From: Brucella thiophenivorans
GTDB taxonomy: Bacteria > Pseudomonadota > Alphaproteobacteria > Rhizobiales > Rhizobiaceae
NCBI RefSeq assembly: GCF_002252445.1
Contig: NZ_NNRJ01000074.1
Span: 1-40,721, forward strand
Length of the DNA: 40,721 nucleotides
Direction: 5' to 3'
Numbering within the stretch: the first letter of the stretch is position 1; each line of letters begins with the position of its first letter. Shown one piece after another: positions 31,802 to 40,707 of the stretch. The notes under the pieces were generated by a model. That model had not been told where the DNA came from. It searched no databases and saw nothing but the letters and a program-made list of their open reading frames with translations. A program made the position numbers and the translations under genes.

Positions 31802-32263
31802 TCACGCTTGGCCTGCAATTTCAACTGTCGCTTTTTTGACGGCACGGCGCACGAAAACCGGCAGGGCTTTCTTTTCCTTGGGTGCGGGTTCAGCAACGTG
31901 ACTTTGCGCAGCATTTTCTGCACGAATGGAAATTTCCGTCACGTTGCGCGCCTGTCGCATATCGCGGGTCAGTGCCTTGCGCAGACGGTTGAGTTCTTCA
32001 ATTGCCTCGTCCATTTCGCGGCGCACACGTGCTGTTTCTGTAAGACGCGCTTCAATGCGTACAGTTTCATCGGTAAGATCGGTGCGCTGGCTTTGCAGTG
32101 ATTTGGCAACGCGTTCCAAGCCGTTGGATGCGGCGGCGACACGAAGGGTCAGCATTTTGCCGAGCTTGATCGTTTCGTTAGCCTTGCGGCCAACAACAAT
32201 GAGAGCACCAAGCGAGCCGAGAGCCATCAGCGTGGAAAGAATATTAGCCAGCAACAAGCTCAT
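31802..32263 (-). CDS. DUF6468-like flagellar-locus protein
   Basis: I use the ATG at 32263, which has GAGG about 10 bases upstream and overlaps the fliM end by 20 bases; a TTG at 32299 is less likely. The product is about 153 residues. One N-terminal membrane helix (LLLANILSTLMALGSLGALIVVG) is followed by a long charged coiled-coil region (about 25-110), then a basic tail with PVFVRRAVKKATVEIAG. This layout matches a conserved alphaproteobacterial family (DUF6468) found in motility loci; the assignment is from memory. It could be a motor- or membrane-associated accessory. It lies between fliM and fliN. Confidence 0.7.
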   Translation of the reverse strand: MSLLLANILSTLMALGSLGALIVVGRKANETIKLGKMLTLRVAAASNGLERVAKSLQSQRTDLTDETVRIEARLTETARVRREMDEAIEELNRLRKALTRDMRQARNVTEISIRAENAAQSHVAEPAPKEKKALPVFVRRAVKKATVEIAGQA

Positions 32264-33182
32264 CAATGAGATCCTCTTCCTGATTGACCGGATCGCCAAC
32301 CTTGACTGTAAAATGAATGCCGGATTTGCCTAAGCTGCATTTGAATAGCTGCTGGTTTCCAGCGCGCAGACGAACCTGCTCCATGGCATCGACGGGAAGT
32401 TGCAGCACTTGACCAATTTCAAGTTTCGAAAGCGCATCAAGGGTCATGCTGCCTTGCTGAATGAAGGCTTCAAGCTCAATGCGAGCCCGGCTAACCTCAT
32501 TGCGCATCTTCTTTGTCCATGCGGGATCGGCCTGATTGACTGGACGGCGCAAAAACGCAGCAACAGCATCCTGCATCGGCTTATGAGTGCTGCGTGGCAG
32601 CAGGAGATGAACAATGCCGCTTTTTCCTGCGGCAGCAATTTCGATGCGGCAGCTAAAAAGGCGTGATTGTTCAAAATCCTCACGGTTAAAATCAACCGTA
32701 TCAAGACATTCGCCAGGCGTAAAAAGTGGTGTTCCGTTGCTTGTGAAAACCTGATCAAGCGATGCCGAAAGATGCGATGTGACAAGGCTGGATACCTTGC
32801 GCTCCATCATTCCGAATGGACGCTCAAGGTCGGTATTTCCAAGGTTGCCCTGCGCACCGAACATGGCTTCTATGACGGCAAAAACAAGCGTTGAATCGGC
32901 GGTCACATAAAGCGAGCAGCCCCAGCTATCAGCTTTCAGGGGGGCAATGATTGCGGCCTGATCAAGGATCTGGCTCAGGCTTTCTTCGTCGGTGGCATCG
33001 ACTGATCCCGCTTCGGCATCAAACGCTGCCGCAGAACCGTTCGCAAGACGCGCACAAAAATGCGAGGATGCATCTTTGAAGACATGCGCAAGCGATTTGA
33101 GGTCATCGCCCGAAAGACCTGCTGCGCGCAGCAGGTTTTCAGCAAGGACATCATTCTTGCGGTTCTGACCCAATGTCGTCAT
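32244..33182 (-). CDS. fliM: flagellar motor switch protein FliM
   Basis: C-ring protein that binds the response regulator and FliG/FliN. I start at the ATG at 33182, directly after the motA stop codon (TAACATG); a longer frame upstream would run through motA. The 312-residue product is divergent in its first part, as usual for rhizobial FliM. The C-terminal SpoA-like domain is visible in LDALSKLEIGQVLQLPVDAMEQVRLRAGNQQLFKCSLGK. Coupling with motA suggests matched production. Confidence 0.88.
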   Translation of the reverse strand: MTTLGQNRKNDVLAENLLRAAGLSGDDLKSLAHVFKDASSHFCARLANGSAAAFDAEAGSVDATDEESLSQILDQAAIIAPLKADSWGCSLYVTADSTLVFAVIEAMFGAQGNLGNTDLERPFGMMERKVSSLVTSHLSASLDQVFTSNGTPLFTPGECLDTVDFNREDFEQSRLFSCRIEIAAAGKSGIVHLLLPRSTHKPMQDAVAAFLRRPVNQADPAWTKKMRNEVSRARIELEAFIQQGSMTLDALSKLEIGQVLQLPVDAMEQVRLRAGNQQLFKCSLGKSGIHFTVKVGDPVNQEEDLIDELVAG

Positions 33183-33183
33183 G

Positions 33184-34071
33184 TTAAGCGGCCTGCTGGA
33201 GCGGTGCGCTCGCCATGGTTTCCTGCTCGACAATATCGATGCTTGGGCGGTCATAGGCGGAGATTGTCTTTCGACCATATTCAAGAGCAATCTGCGGCAG
33301 CGAACCGTTCATATAGGCAAGCAGCGTTTGCTTCACCACCGTGTAGAGGCGGTTGTTCTTTTCGCGAGTTGATTTGATCTTGGTTGCGATCGGTCCGACA
33401 ACGCCATAGGAAAAGAAGATACCGGCAAAGGTTCCAACAAGTGCCGCACCAATCAGATGGCCGAGAACTTCCGGTGATTGATTAAGCGCGCCCATGGCCT
33501 TGATGACGCCCAAAACCGCGGCAACAATGCCGAGTGCTGGCAGGGCTTCGGAAATACTGACCATAGCTTGATACGGCTTGAGCTTGTCACGCTGGATCGT
33601 ATGGATTTCTTCATCCATCAGTGCTTCGATTTCATGGGAACGCACATTGCCCACGATGATCAGACGGCAGTAATCGCAGATGAAATGCATGAGATCTTCG
33701 TTTTTCATGATGCTTGGGAAAGCCTGAAAAATCGGAGATTCCTTCGGATTGTCGATGTGGACTTCCACTTCATTGCGCGATTTTGCGCGTAACTCACGCA
33801 TCAGACTGTAGAGTACGCCCAGCACATCAAGATAATCGCGTTGCTTTGGCACCTTGTTGGTGAAGGCTTCCATACAGGCTTTGCCTGTGTCTTTTATCAG
33901 CGAAAATGGATTGGCGATGAAAAAAGTACCCAGCGCCGAGCCGAGGATAATGACGAACTCCCACGGCTGAATGAGCACGCTGACGTGACCGCCCATGGCG
34001 ATGAAGCCACCCAGCATGCAACCCAGTGTGATGGCAAGGCCGATGAGAATACCCAAAGCTAAAAACCCCAC
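33184..34071 (-). CDS. motA: flagellar stator protein MotA
   Basis: Inner-membrane proton-channel stator subunit. The protein has 295 residues with four membrane segments. Conserved landmarks are [25 protein letters not shown] at the N-terminus, the cytoplasmic loop ending in [30 protein letters not shown], and [26 protein letters not shown]. The start is a GTG at 34071; a TTG at 34056 is also possible and would give an N-terminus closer to that of other MotA proteins. It opens the minus-strand block. motB is not in the window. Confidence 0.93.
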   Translation of the reverse strand: MGFLALGILIGLAITLGCMLGGFIAMGGHVSVLIQPWEFVIILGSALGTFFIANPFSLIKDTGKACMEAFTNKVPKQRDYLDVLGVLYSLMRELRAKSRNEVEVHIDNPKESPIFQAFPSIMKNEDLMHFICDYCRLIIVGNVRSHEIEALMDEEIHTIQRDKLKPYQAMVSISEALPALGIVAAVLGVIKAMGALNQSPEVLGHLIGAALVGTFAGIFFSYGVVGPIATKIKSTREKNNRLYTVVKQTLLAYMNGSLPQIALEYGRKTISAYDRPSIDIVEQETMASAPLQQAA

Positions 34072-34108
34072 AGATACAATTTCTTTGATTGCACCTTATG
34101 GTGCGCGG

Positions 34109-34124
34109 CTTGCGCGAAGCTTGC
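34109..34124 (-). promoter_or_regulatory. 16-bp element upstream of motA, shared with flgB
   Basis: The minus strand reads GCAAGCTTCGCGCAAG. It matches the element before flgB at 14 of 16 positions and in the same orientation relative to the downstream gene. Two GCAAG half-units repeat at an 11-bp interval. The element ends 37 bases before the motA GTG. A small hairpin GCACC-TTAT-GGTGC (34091-34104) lies between it and motA. A regulator site is inferred. Confidence 0.5.
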
Positions 34125-34201
34125 AGCGAGGTTTGAAATGAAATCAGCTTCGGACAAGCTTGACCTTTCATAAAGAGGCAAGTGTGAAGAAGGGGCTTCT
34201 T

Positions 34202-34990
34202 ATGGTCGATACGATGACAAGCTATCGCCTGATCGCGTCTGATATGACGCGGTCATTGCAGCGTGTGTCAAAGGAACCTTTGGTGGAGCGGGAAACTGCT
34301 TACTACAAAGAGAATATCGGCAATGTGAAATCCATCGATGATTTTATGTCCGATACCCGACTTTTCAATTATGCTATGAAAGCCTACGGTCTTGAAGACA
34401 TGGCCTATGCCAAGGCCTTTGTGCGCAAAATTTTGACGGAAGGCGTTGTCAGCAATGATGCCATGGCAAATAAGCTGACCGACAAGCGCTATAAGGAATT
34501 TGCCACCACCTTCGATTTTGCTGCCAAGGGTGACAAGGCAACTGACACCAAAGCAGCACAACAGGGTGTTGTCGATAAATATATGCGGCAAACACTGGAA
34601 AGCGACGCCGGTAGCCAGAATGAAGGTGTGCGTCTGGCGCTTTATTTCGAGCGCAAGGCGCCGACACTCACCAATGCATATGAAATTCTTGGCGATCGGG
34701 CGTTGCTTTCAATGGTGCAGGCGACTTTTGGCTGGCCAGCATCCATGTCCAATGCGGATGTCGACAAACAGGCCAAAATGATCGAAGAGCGGATCGATTT
34801 CGATAAAATGTCCGATCCCGCATATGTGTCGAAGTTCATTGCCCGTTTCACGGCAATGTATGAGATGAATAATCCAACGCAGAGTTCGCCTGCCTCCATT
34901 GCATCGCTGCTTTTGGGCGGCACATCCTCAGTCGGGATCTCGGTAAATATTCTGAGCACCTTGCAAAGTTTCAAACCGGGCGGGCGCTAA
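34202..34990 (+). CDS. DUF1217 flagellar-cluster protein
   Basis: A 262-residue protein from the ATG at 34202 (GAAGGGG upstream). An earlier in-frame ATG at 34160 has no good ribosome-binding site. The body matches what I know of DUF1217: repeated helical units such as IDDFMSDTRLFNYAMKAYGLEDM, AYAKAFVRKILTEG and FDFDKM-like segments, ending with a hydrophobic LLLGG and VNILSTLQSF. It has no signal peptide. The family occurs in rhizobial flagellar clusters, and its biochemical role is unknown to me. It heads the plus-strand run with flgF 3 bases downstream, so it probably helps basal-body or rod assembly. Confidence 0.75.
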   Translation: MVDTMTSYRLIASDMTRSLQRVSKEPLVERETAYYKENIGNVKSIDDFMSDTRLFNYAMKAYGLEDMAYAKAFVRKILTEGVVSNDAMANKLTDKRYKEFATTFDFAAKGDKATDTKAAQQGVVDKYMRQTLESDAGSQNEGVRLALYFERKAPTLTNAYEILGDRALLSMVQATFGWPASMSNADVDKQAKMIEERIDFDKMSDPAYVSKFIARFTAMYEMNNPTQSSPASIASLLLGGTSSVGISVNILSTLQSFKPGGR

Positions 34991-34993
34991 GAA

Positions 34994-35725
34994 ATGCAGA
35001 ATAATTCAATCTATGTTGGCCTGTCTTCGCTGGTCACGCTTGAACGGCGTATGGATGCGATTGCGCATAATGTGGCCAATGTTTCGACAGTTGGTTTTCG
35101 CGGCGAAGGTACCAAGTTTGAATCCATCGTCTCCAATAAAGCCGATGGTGATGTGAGCTTTGCGAGTGCGGGCAAAAGCTATATCCGCACCGAAGCTGGT
35201 CCATTGATCAAGACGGACAATCCTCTGGATGTCGCAGTCAAAGGCGATGTGTGGATGGCTGTCTCTACCCCGCAAGGGCAGGTCTATACGCGCGACGGTC
35301 GTATGAAGATGATGATGACAGGCGACCTTGTCTCCGTCATGGGCAATGCGGTTCTCGATGTCGGCGGTGCGCCCATTGTGCTTGATCCGAATGGTGGTGC
35401 GCCAAAGATTTCAAGCGACGGAGCCATTTATCAGAATGGCGCACAGATCGGCGCTATCGGTCTTTATTCCATTCCGAAAGATGCAGAGCTGAAATATGCC
35501 GGCAATTCCGGCGTGGTTTCAAACAAGCCCGCTGTGCCGATTGTCGATAACAACAGTGTCGGTCTTGTGCAGGGCATGATTGAAGGCTCCAACGTTGACG
35601 CTATGACCGAAATGACGCGGCTGATCAGTGTCAGTCGGGCATTTGAGCAGGCCAATAATCTGCTGACCCAACAGGAAAGCACGGTTGCCGAAGCCATCCG
35701 AACACTGGGCTCCAAAAACGGATGA
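34994..35725 (+). CDS. flgF: flagellar basal-body rod protein FlgF
   Basis: Proximal rod component exported through the flagellar apparatus. The protein has 243 residues. The N-terminal rod motif is YVGLSSLVTLERRMDAIAHNVANVSTVGFRGE. The C-terminal rod/hook signature is GLVQGMIEGSNVDAMTEMTRLISVSRAFEQANNLL. No signal peptide is present, as expected for type III export. Its stop overlaps the fliI start as ATGA. Confidence 0.93.
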   Translation: MQNNSIYVGLSSLVTLERRMDAIAHNVANVSTVGFRGEGTKFESIVSNKADGDVSFASAGKSYIRTEAGPLIKTDNPLDVAVKGDVWMAVSTPQGQVYTRDGRMKMMMTGDLVSVMGNAVLDVGGAPIVLDPNGGAPKISSDGAIYQNGAQIGAIGLYSIPKDAELKYAGNSGVVSNKPAVPIVDNNSVGLVQGMIEGSNVDAMTEMTRLISVSRAFEQANNLLTQQESTVAEAIRTLGSKNG

Positions 35726-37071
35726 TAGCTGACCTGCCGCTCGCACGATTGGCCGCTGTTGTTCGCCAGCAGACGCTAGCGCCCCGACCACTGACAGGTC
35801 TTGGCGGTACGGTCAGTGATGTGTCGCGTTCGGCAATTGCCGTTCGCGGATTGTCACGCAATGCGCGTTTGGGCGATGTGGTGGCGATCCGTGCGGAAGG
35901 TGGTCAAAGTCTTGGCGAGATCATTCGCGTGGCTGACCGGCAGGTGTTGGTAAAGCCGTTTGATGACCGGATCATCCCCTCGCTGGGTGCTGCGGTGTTT
36001 GAAGAAGGGCCGCTGCGAATACATCCCGCGTCCGAATGGCGTGGTCGTGTCATCAATGCACTTGGCAATGCAGTTGATGGAAAAGGCGCGGTTCATCCCG
36101 GCACGCGCCCGATGGCTTCGGAAAACCTGGCTCCGGCGGCCTTGCGCCGCTCGCGCGTGGATCGCGGTCTTCGTACCGGCGTCAATGTCATCGATATTTT
36201 CACACCGCTTTGCTTTGGTCAGCGTATTGGCATTTTTGCAGGTTCCGGCGTTGGAAAATCGACACTTCTCGCCATGATGACGCGTGCTGCCGATTTCGAC
36301 ACCGTGGTTTTGGCGCTGACTGGCGAACGCGGTCGTGAAGTGCGCGAGATGCTCGAAGAAACCATGGCCGGTCATCTCGACAAGACTATAACCGTGGTTG
36401 CAACGGGCGATGAAAGCCCGATGATGCGCCGTCTGGCCCCCAATACGGCAACGGCGATTGCCGAATATTTCCGCGATCTTGGTCAAAATGTTCTGCTGAT
36501 CGTCGATTCCGTCACGCGCTTTGCCCATGCAGCGCGTGAAGTGGCAATTGCTGCGGAAGAGCCGCCGGTTTCACGCGGCTATCCGCCAAGTGTATTCAGC
36601 CAGTTGCCGCGCTTGCTTGAGCGCGCTGGTCCCGGTGTGAGTGACGCGGGCGGCAGCATTACCGGCATTTATTCCGTGCTGGTCGATGGTGACGATCACA
36701 ATGATCCGGTGTCCGATACGATCCGCGGCACGCTGGATGGTCATATCGTGCTTGATCGTGCCATTGCTGCACAGGGGCGCTTTCCGGCAGTTGATATTCC
36801 CGCATCGGTATCGCGTCTTGCGAAGCACAACTGGTCTGCCGACCAGCGCAAGCTTGCCGGGCAATTACGCGCCATGGTGGCCCGCTTCGAGGAGACGCGC
36901 GATCTGCGCGCAATCGGAGCCTATCAGAAAGGCCATGACGGATTGCTCGATCAGGCTGTTGATCTGGTGCCACGTGTCTATGAAGCGCTCCAGCAATCGC
37001 CCGAAACAAACGTCTCCGACGATCCCTATTCAGACCTTGCCGCAGCTTTGCGCGCAGATAAACAGGCATAA
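35722..37071 (+). CDS. fliI: flagellum-specific ATPase FliI
   Basis: Hexameric ATPase that prepares substrates for flagellar export. The protein has 449 residues. The Walker A motif AGSGVGKSTLL is near residues 173-183. Other conserved parts are VVLALTGERGREVREMLEE, the Walker B region LLIVDSVTRFAHAAREVAIAAEEPPVSRGYPPSVFSQLPRLLERAG, and GSITGIYSVLVDGDDHNDPVSDTIRGTLDGHIVLDR. It is translationally coupled to flgF and followed after 6 bases by an uncharacterised gene. Confidence 0.95.
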   Translation: MIADLPLARLAAVVRQQTLAPRPLTGLGGTVSDVSRSAIAVRGLSRNARLGDVVAIRAEGGQSLGEIIRVADRQVLVKPFDDRIIPSLGAAVFEEGPLRIHPASEWRGRVINALGNAVDGKGAVHPGTRPMASENLAPAALRRSRVDRGLRTGVNVIDIFTPLCFGQRIGIFAGSGVGKSTLLAMMTRAADFDTVVLALTGERGREVREMLEETMAGHLDKTITVVATGDESPMMRRLAPNTATAIAEYFRDLGQNVLLIVDSVTRFAHAAREVAIAAEEPPVSRGYPPSVFSQLPRLLERAGPGVSDAGGSITGIYSVLVDGDDHNDPVSDTIRGTLDGHIVLDRAIAAQGRFPAVDIPASVSRLAKHNWSADQRKLAGQLRAMVARFEETRDLRAIGAYQKGHDGLLDQAVDLVPRVYEALQQSPETNVSDDPYSDLAAALRADKQA

Positions 37072-37077
37072 CGCATC

Positions 37078-37686
37078 ATGACGGGTTCTCGTAAAAGCAG
37101 GGAAGAGGCAGTTCTGGCTGATCTTGCCGCAGAGGTGGAAGCCGCTGCTATGAAAGAAGGCGCTAAAAAGCCGCAAAGCCAGGTGGATCGCTATCTCAAA
37201 TCTGGTGCCATCACGCTTGCCGCGATCTGCGCGATGTTGCCCTTCGTCACCTATTTGCAGCGTGTTGATCTTGGTCCTGAAAAAAAGTCCGATAGCAAAA
37301 TTGTCGATCCGCTTGACCGCTCCGATCAGAAGACCGTTCGTAGCTTTCCAGCGTTTAGACCCAATGAAGAAGTCGCACCCGATGAAGCTATTGATGACAT
37401 GACGACGAGTTCGGTCATGTCCAATGGCAAGGGTTTGCCGGGAACCAGCAATCGTCCGGGTGGGGAAGGTGGCAGCGAAGGTCAGCCGCTGCCAAAGCCC
37501 ATTTTCGCGTTGCGCGAAGTGGTTGGCGGCATGGCTATGATTGAAGATTCATCCGGTTACTGGTTTGTCGAAAAAGGTTCGCTTTTGCCGGACGGAAGCC
37601 ATCTTGTTTCGCTCCGTCGCGATAACGGGTCAGGGAGCTGGCAGCTTACGACGTCTAATGGCGGCGTGATTGATATGCGTAAGTAG
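37078..37686 (+). CDS. uncharacterised single-pass membrane protein in the flagellar cluster
   Basis: I do not recognise a family. The 202-residue product has a charged cytoplasmic N-terminus (about 1-43), one membrane segment (GAITLAAICAMLPFVTYL, about 42-59), a Gly/Pro/Ser-rich low-complexity linker (about 105-138) and a compact C-terminal domain (FALREVVGGMAMIEDSSGYWFVEKGSLLPDG to the end). It therefore looks like a periplasmic domain on a tether. It follows fliI after 6 bases and precedes the flgB promoter region. A role in rod or ring assembly, or in stabilising the export gate, is possible but only positional. Confidence 0.75.
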   Translation: MTGSRKSREEAVLADLAAEVEAAAMKEGAKKPQSQVDRYLKSGAITLAAICAMLPFVTYLQRVDLGPEKKSDSKIVDPLDRSDQKTVRSFPAFRPNEEVAPDEAIDDMTTSSVMSNGKGLPGTSNRPGGEGGSEGQPLPKPIFALREVVGGMAMIEDSSGYWFVEKGSLLPDGSHLVSLRRDNGSGSWQLTTSNGGVIDMRK

Positions 37687-37713
37687 GGGAACATCCCTTC
37701 AACCTTACCCAAC

Positions 37714-37729
37714 GCAAGCTTGACGCAAG
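37714..37729 (+). promoter_or_regulatory. 16-bp element upstream of flgB, shared with motA
   Basis: GCAAGCTTGACGCAAG contains two ACGCAAG/GCAAG units 11 bp apart (37712 and 37723) and an embedded TTGACG that could serve as a -35 box. It ends 42 bases before the flgB ATG. Downstream is an inverted repeat CCTTT-AAGTTAACC-AAAGG at 37736-37754. Likely the promoter of the flgB operon with a regulator site; not verified. Confidence 0.5.
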
Positions 37730-37771
37730 TTCCGACCTTTAAGTTAACCAAAGGTAAAGGCGGGAAACTCC

Positions 37772-38152
37772 ATGAGCTCCATTCATCTGTTTGATCTGGC
37801 GTCGAGGCAAGCGCAATGGTTGTCGGTAAGACAGGCGACTGTTGCGGGCAATGTCGCCAATGCGAACACACCGGATTTTCGGGCGCGTGACGTTCAGCCC
37901 TTTGCGGATGTGTTGAGTAAAACCCAGCTCACTATGGCTGCAACCAATGCACAGCATCTGGAAGTGGAGGCCAATGGCATTGCCGGTGCGCGTCTTCGTC
38001 CTGAAGATATTACCGAGCAAACCCATTCGGGAAACACCGTCGATGTCGAGCAGGAAATGATGAAGGCAGGTGAAATAGCGCGTGATTATTCGCTCAATAC
38101 AAGCATCGTCAAAGCGTTTCATCGCATGATGCTGTCGGTTGCGAAGGGATAA
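37772..38152 (+). CDS. flgB: flagellar basal-body rod protein FlgB
   Basis: Proximal rod protein, 126 residues (family about 130-140). The rod motif is LFDLASRQAQWLSVRQATVAGNVANANTPDFRARDVQPF. The C-terminal signature is VDVEQEMMKAGEIARDYSLNTSIVKAFHRMM. It is the first gene of a tightly packed operon (flgB-flgC-fliE-flgG-flgA-flgI). An 85-bp gap with a promoter-like element separates it from the preceding gene. No signal peptide. Confidence 0.93.
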   Translation: MSSIHLFDLASRQAQWLSVRQATVAGNVANANTPDFRARDVQPFADVLSKTQLTMAATNAQHLEVEANGIAGARLRPEDITEQTHSGNTVDVEQEMMKAGEIARDYSLNTSIVKAFHRMMLSVAKG

Positions 38153-38155
38153 TCG

Positions 38156-38578
38156 ATGTCGTCCGATGCTTTGCAGAACACACTGAAAATTGCGGCCTCC
38201 GGCCTGTCGGCACAGTCGACACGGTTGCGCATTGTTTCAGAAAACATTGCCAATGCGCAGTCCACTGCCAAGACTGCCGATGCCGATCCTTATCGCCGCA
38301 AAACAGTTTCCTTTCGCACCGAAGTCGAACAGGCAACGGGTGCAGCACAGGTGCGTGTTGCGGAAGTTGGACATGATACATCGGCTTTCGTTGAGCAATA
38401 TGATCCGAGCCACCCGGCGGCCGATGCGCGCGGTTATGTTAAATATCCTAACGTCAACATGGTCGTCGAGATGGCGGACATGCGCGAAGCAAACCGTTCA
38501 TATGAAGCCAATTTACAGGTGGTCAAGCAGGCACGTGAGCTGATCTCGATGACCATCGACCTGATGAGGAACACATAA
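38156..38578 (+). CDS. flgC: flagellar basal-body rod protein FlgC
   Basis: Proximal rod protein, 140 residues. The N-terminus [40 protein letters not shown] and the C-terminus [45 protein letters not shown] are typical of FlgC. It starts 3 bases after flgB, and its stop overlaps the fliE start as TAATG. Confidence 0.94.
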   Translation: MSSDALQNTLKIAASGLSAQSTRLRIVSENIANAQSTAKTADADPYRRKTVSFRTEVEQATGAAQVRVAEVGHDTSAFVEQYDPSHPAADARGYVKYPNVNMVVEMADMREANRSYEANLQVVKQARELISMTIDLMRNT

Positions 38579-38913
38579 TGTATGACTCAATCATGAGCAT
38601 TTCGGCGCGCAATGCCCTGTCGCGCCTTTCCGAAACAGTTGCCCAAACAAATGTCGGTTCCACCCAGGCACCACAGGCCATTCCGAGCGCTCCCGGTGCA
38701 TCTTTTGGTGAAGTGCTTTCCCAGATGACGGATTCGGTTGGCCAGAAATTGCAGGCCGCGGAAGCAACATCCATTCAGGGCATCAAGGGGGATGCGCCAG
38801 TGCGTGATGTAGTCAGTTCCGTGATGGAAGCGGAACAGTCGCTGCAAACCGCAATCGCTATCCGTGACAAGATCGTACAGGCCTATCTCGAAATCAGCCG
38901 TATGCCGGTCTGA
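38578..38913 (+). CDS. fliE: flagellar hook-basal body complex protein FliE
   Basis: Adapter between the MS ring and the rod, 111 residues (family about 100-110). The conserved C-terminal part [29 protein letters not shown] and [37 protein letters not shown] is clear. The N-terminal 35 residues are variable, as usual. It overlaps flgC and is followed by a 32-bp gap before flgG. Confidence 0.94.
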   Translation: MYDSIMSISARNALSRLSETVAQTNVGSTQAPQAIPSAPGASFGEVLSQMTDSVGQKLQAAEATSIQGIKGDAPVRDVVSSVMEAEQSLQTAIAIRDKIVQAYLEISRMPV

Positions 38914-38945
38914 GTTCAGATAGGCTCTATTATTAAGGACGCGCT

Positions 38946-39743
38946 ATGAAAGCCCTGACGATCGCCGCAACTGGCATGAACGCCCAGCAGCTTAATCTGG
39001 AAGTGATTGCCAACAATATCGCCAATATCAACACGACTGGCTTCAAGCGTGCTCGCGCAGAGTTTTCTGACTTGCTTTATCAGGCAGAGCGCACTGCGGG
39101 TGTTCCCAATCAGGCCAATCAGGCTGTTGTACCGGAAGGTGCGCTGGTGGGGCTGGGTGTTCAGACAGCGGCCGTTCGTAATCTGCATATTCAGGGCAGC
39201 TTCAATCAGACCGGTAATCCTCTCGATTTGGCGCTGACGGGTAAAGGCTGGTTCCAGATACAAAGCCCAACCGGTGAAACGCTTTATACGCGCGCTGGTG
39301 CATTTAATACCAATGCTGACGGTCAGCTTGTCACCATGGACGGAAATCTGGTTCAGCCTGATATTGCCATTCCCGCCAACACGATTGAAGTGGTGGTCAA
39401 TGATTCCGGTGAAGTCTTTGCCAAGGTTCAAGGCAACGCAGGTATCGAAATGGGAGCAGCGATTGGTCGTATCGCACTTGCAAGCTTTACCAATGAGGCG
39501 GGTCTAGAGCCGTTAGGCGGTAATCTCTACCGCGAGACGGAAGCCTCTGGCGGTCCGATTGCGGGCAACCCTGGCGATCCCGGCTTTGGCACGGTCAAAC
39601 AGGGGTATCTGGAAGCATCCAATGTCGATCCGGTCAAGGAAATTACCGATCTCATCTCCGCCCAGCGTGCCTATGAGATGAACTCGAAGGTCATTCAGGC
39701 TGCGGACGAAATGGCTGCAACCGTTTCCAAGAATATGCGCTGA
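38946..39743 (+). CDS. flgG: flagellar distal rod protein FlgG
   Basis: Distal rod protein, 265 residues (usual about 260). The start [35 protein letters not shown] is diagnostic. Further matches are [41 protein letters not shown] and the C-terminal [37 protein letters not shown]. Its TGA overlaps the flgA ATG (TGATG). Confidence 0.96.
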   Translation: MKALTIAATGMNAQQLNLEVIANNIANINTTGFKRARAEFSDLLYQAERTAGVPNQANQAVVPEGALVGLGVQTAAVRNLHIQGSFNQTGNPLDLALTGKGWFQIQSPTGETLYTRAGAFNTNADGQLVTMDGNLVQPDIAIPANTIEVVVNDSGEVFAKVQGNAGIEMGAAIGRIALASFTNEAGLEPLGGNLYRETEASGGPIAGNPGDPGFGTVKQGYLEASNVDPVKEITDLISAQRAYEMNSKVIQAADEMAATVSKNMR

Positions 39744-40240
39744 TGGTGATTGCGATGATGAAGCGCCTGAGACAAGCTTTTCGGAACACAAGTGCAATAC
39801 TCGCCACGAGTTTTCTGGTGTTGAGCGCCCCGGCTGCACAGGCCGCTGAGCGTATGGCTTTCTTTGTGCCTTCCGTCACTGTCTATCCCGGACAGGTCGT
39901 AAGCGATGTTTCGCTGGTCGAAAAACAGTTTTACATCAGCCCGCCAGCCGCCAAACAATATGTGCTTTCACCTGAACAGGTGACAGGCAAGGTCGCCCGC
40001 CGAACGCTTATTTCGGGAAAGCCAATCCTGATGGCAGCCCTTTCGGAGCCTTCAATGGTGACGCGTGGCGAGCCTGCGCTGATGGTTTTCACCTCGGGTC
40101 CTTTGACCATCACCGCAACGGGGACGCCGCTTGAATCGGGTGCTGTTGGTGATTTCATCAGGGTCCGTAACGCTGATAGTGGCCTTATCGTCTCCGGTAC
40201 GGTTCTCGCAGATGGTCGCATTCAGGTGGGGATGCAGTGA
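39743..40240 (+). CDS. flgA: flagellar P-ring assembly chaperone FlgA
   Basis: Periplasmic chaperone for P-ring (FlgI) assembly, 165 residues. A Sec signal peptide (about 1-34, ending AQA before AERM) is followed by an SAF-like domain: [42 protein letters not shown] and [13 protein letters not shown] [29 protein letters not shown]. Starts at 39755 or 39758 are alternatives. It overlaps flgI by four bases (GTGA), consistent with chaperone and client being made together. Confidence 0.92.
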   Translation: MVIAMMKRLRQAFRNTSAILATSFLVLSAPAAQAAERMAFFVPSVTVYPGQVVSDVSLVEKQFYISPPAAKQYVLSPEQVTGKVARRTLISGKPILMAALSEPSMVTRGEPALMVFTSGPLTITATGTPLESGAVGDFIRVRNADSGLIVSGTVLADGRIQVGMQ

Positions 40241-40707
40241 TAAAAACATTCACCACCCTTATTGCCTGCCTTGCCCTCGTGCTCACGCCGATAACGGGGG
40301 TCGCGGATGAATCGTCAAAGAACGCAACCGAATTCCGTTCCGCTGTCGAAGCCGATGCGGATTGGCTTGGGGCGGGCGGCGATCCGTCCAAAATGGCCTA
40401 TGCCGAACTTGGTCGCGGCAGTGCCGTTGCACGTCTCAAAGACATAGCCACAATTCAGGGCGTGCGTGAAAATCAGCTTGTCGGCTATGGTCTGGTTATA
40501 GGCTTGAATGGCACAGGCGACAGCCTGCGCAATTCGCCGTTCACCGAACAGTCGATGCGCGCCATGCTGGAAAATCTTGGCATCAATGCGCCGCGTAATT
40601 CGACGCGTGCTAAAAATACGGCTGCGGTTATCGTTACCGCCAATCTTCCGCCGTTCTCCGGTGCCGGATCGCGTATTGACGTGACGGGCACTGTTACTTT
40701 AACGTGA
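40237..40707 (+). CDS. flgI: flagellar P-ring protein FlgI, 5' part with early stop at window end
   Basis: Starts at GTG after GGGGA and has a signal peptide of about 23 residues ending GVA. After an unusually long N-terminal insert (about 24-65), the classic FlgI sequence begins: [33 protein letters not shown], then [16 protein letters not shown], then [22 protein letters not shown]. FlgI is normally about 350-430 residues and continues VSSLG after DVT. Here the frame reads GTVTLT and stops at residue 156, only 14 bases before the window ends. A GTGAGTGCC sequence in another frame could be the displaced continuation. Frameshift, insertion or an assembly-edge error are all possible. Confidence 0.75.
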   Translation: MIKTFTTLIACLALVLTPITGVADESSKNATEFRSAVEADADWLGAGGDPSKMAYAELGRGSAVARLKDIATIQGVRENQLVGYGLVIGLNGTGDSLRNSPFTEQSMRAMLENLGINAPRNSTRAKNTAAVIVTANLPPFSGAGSRIDVTGTVTLT

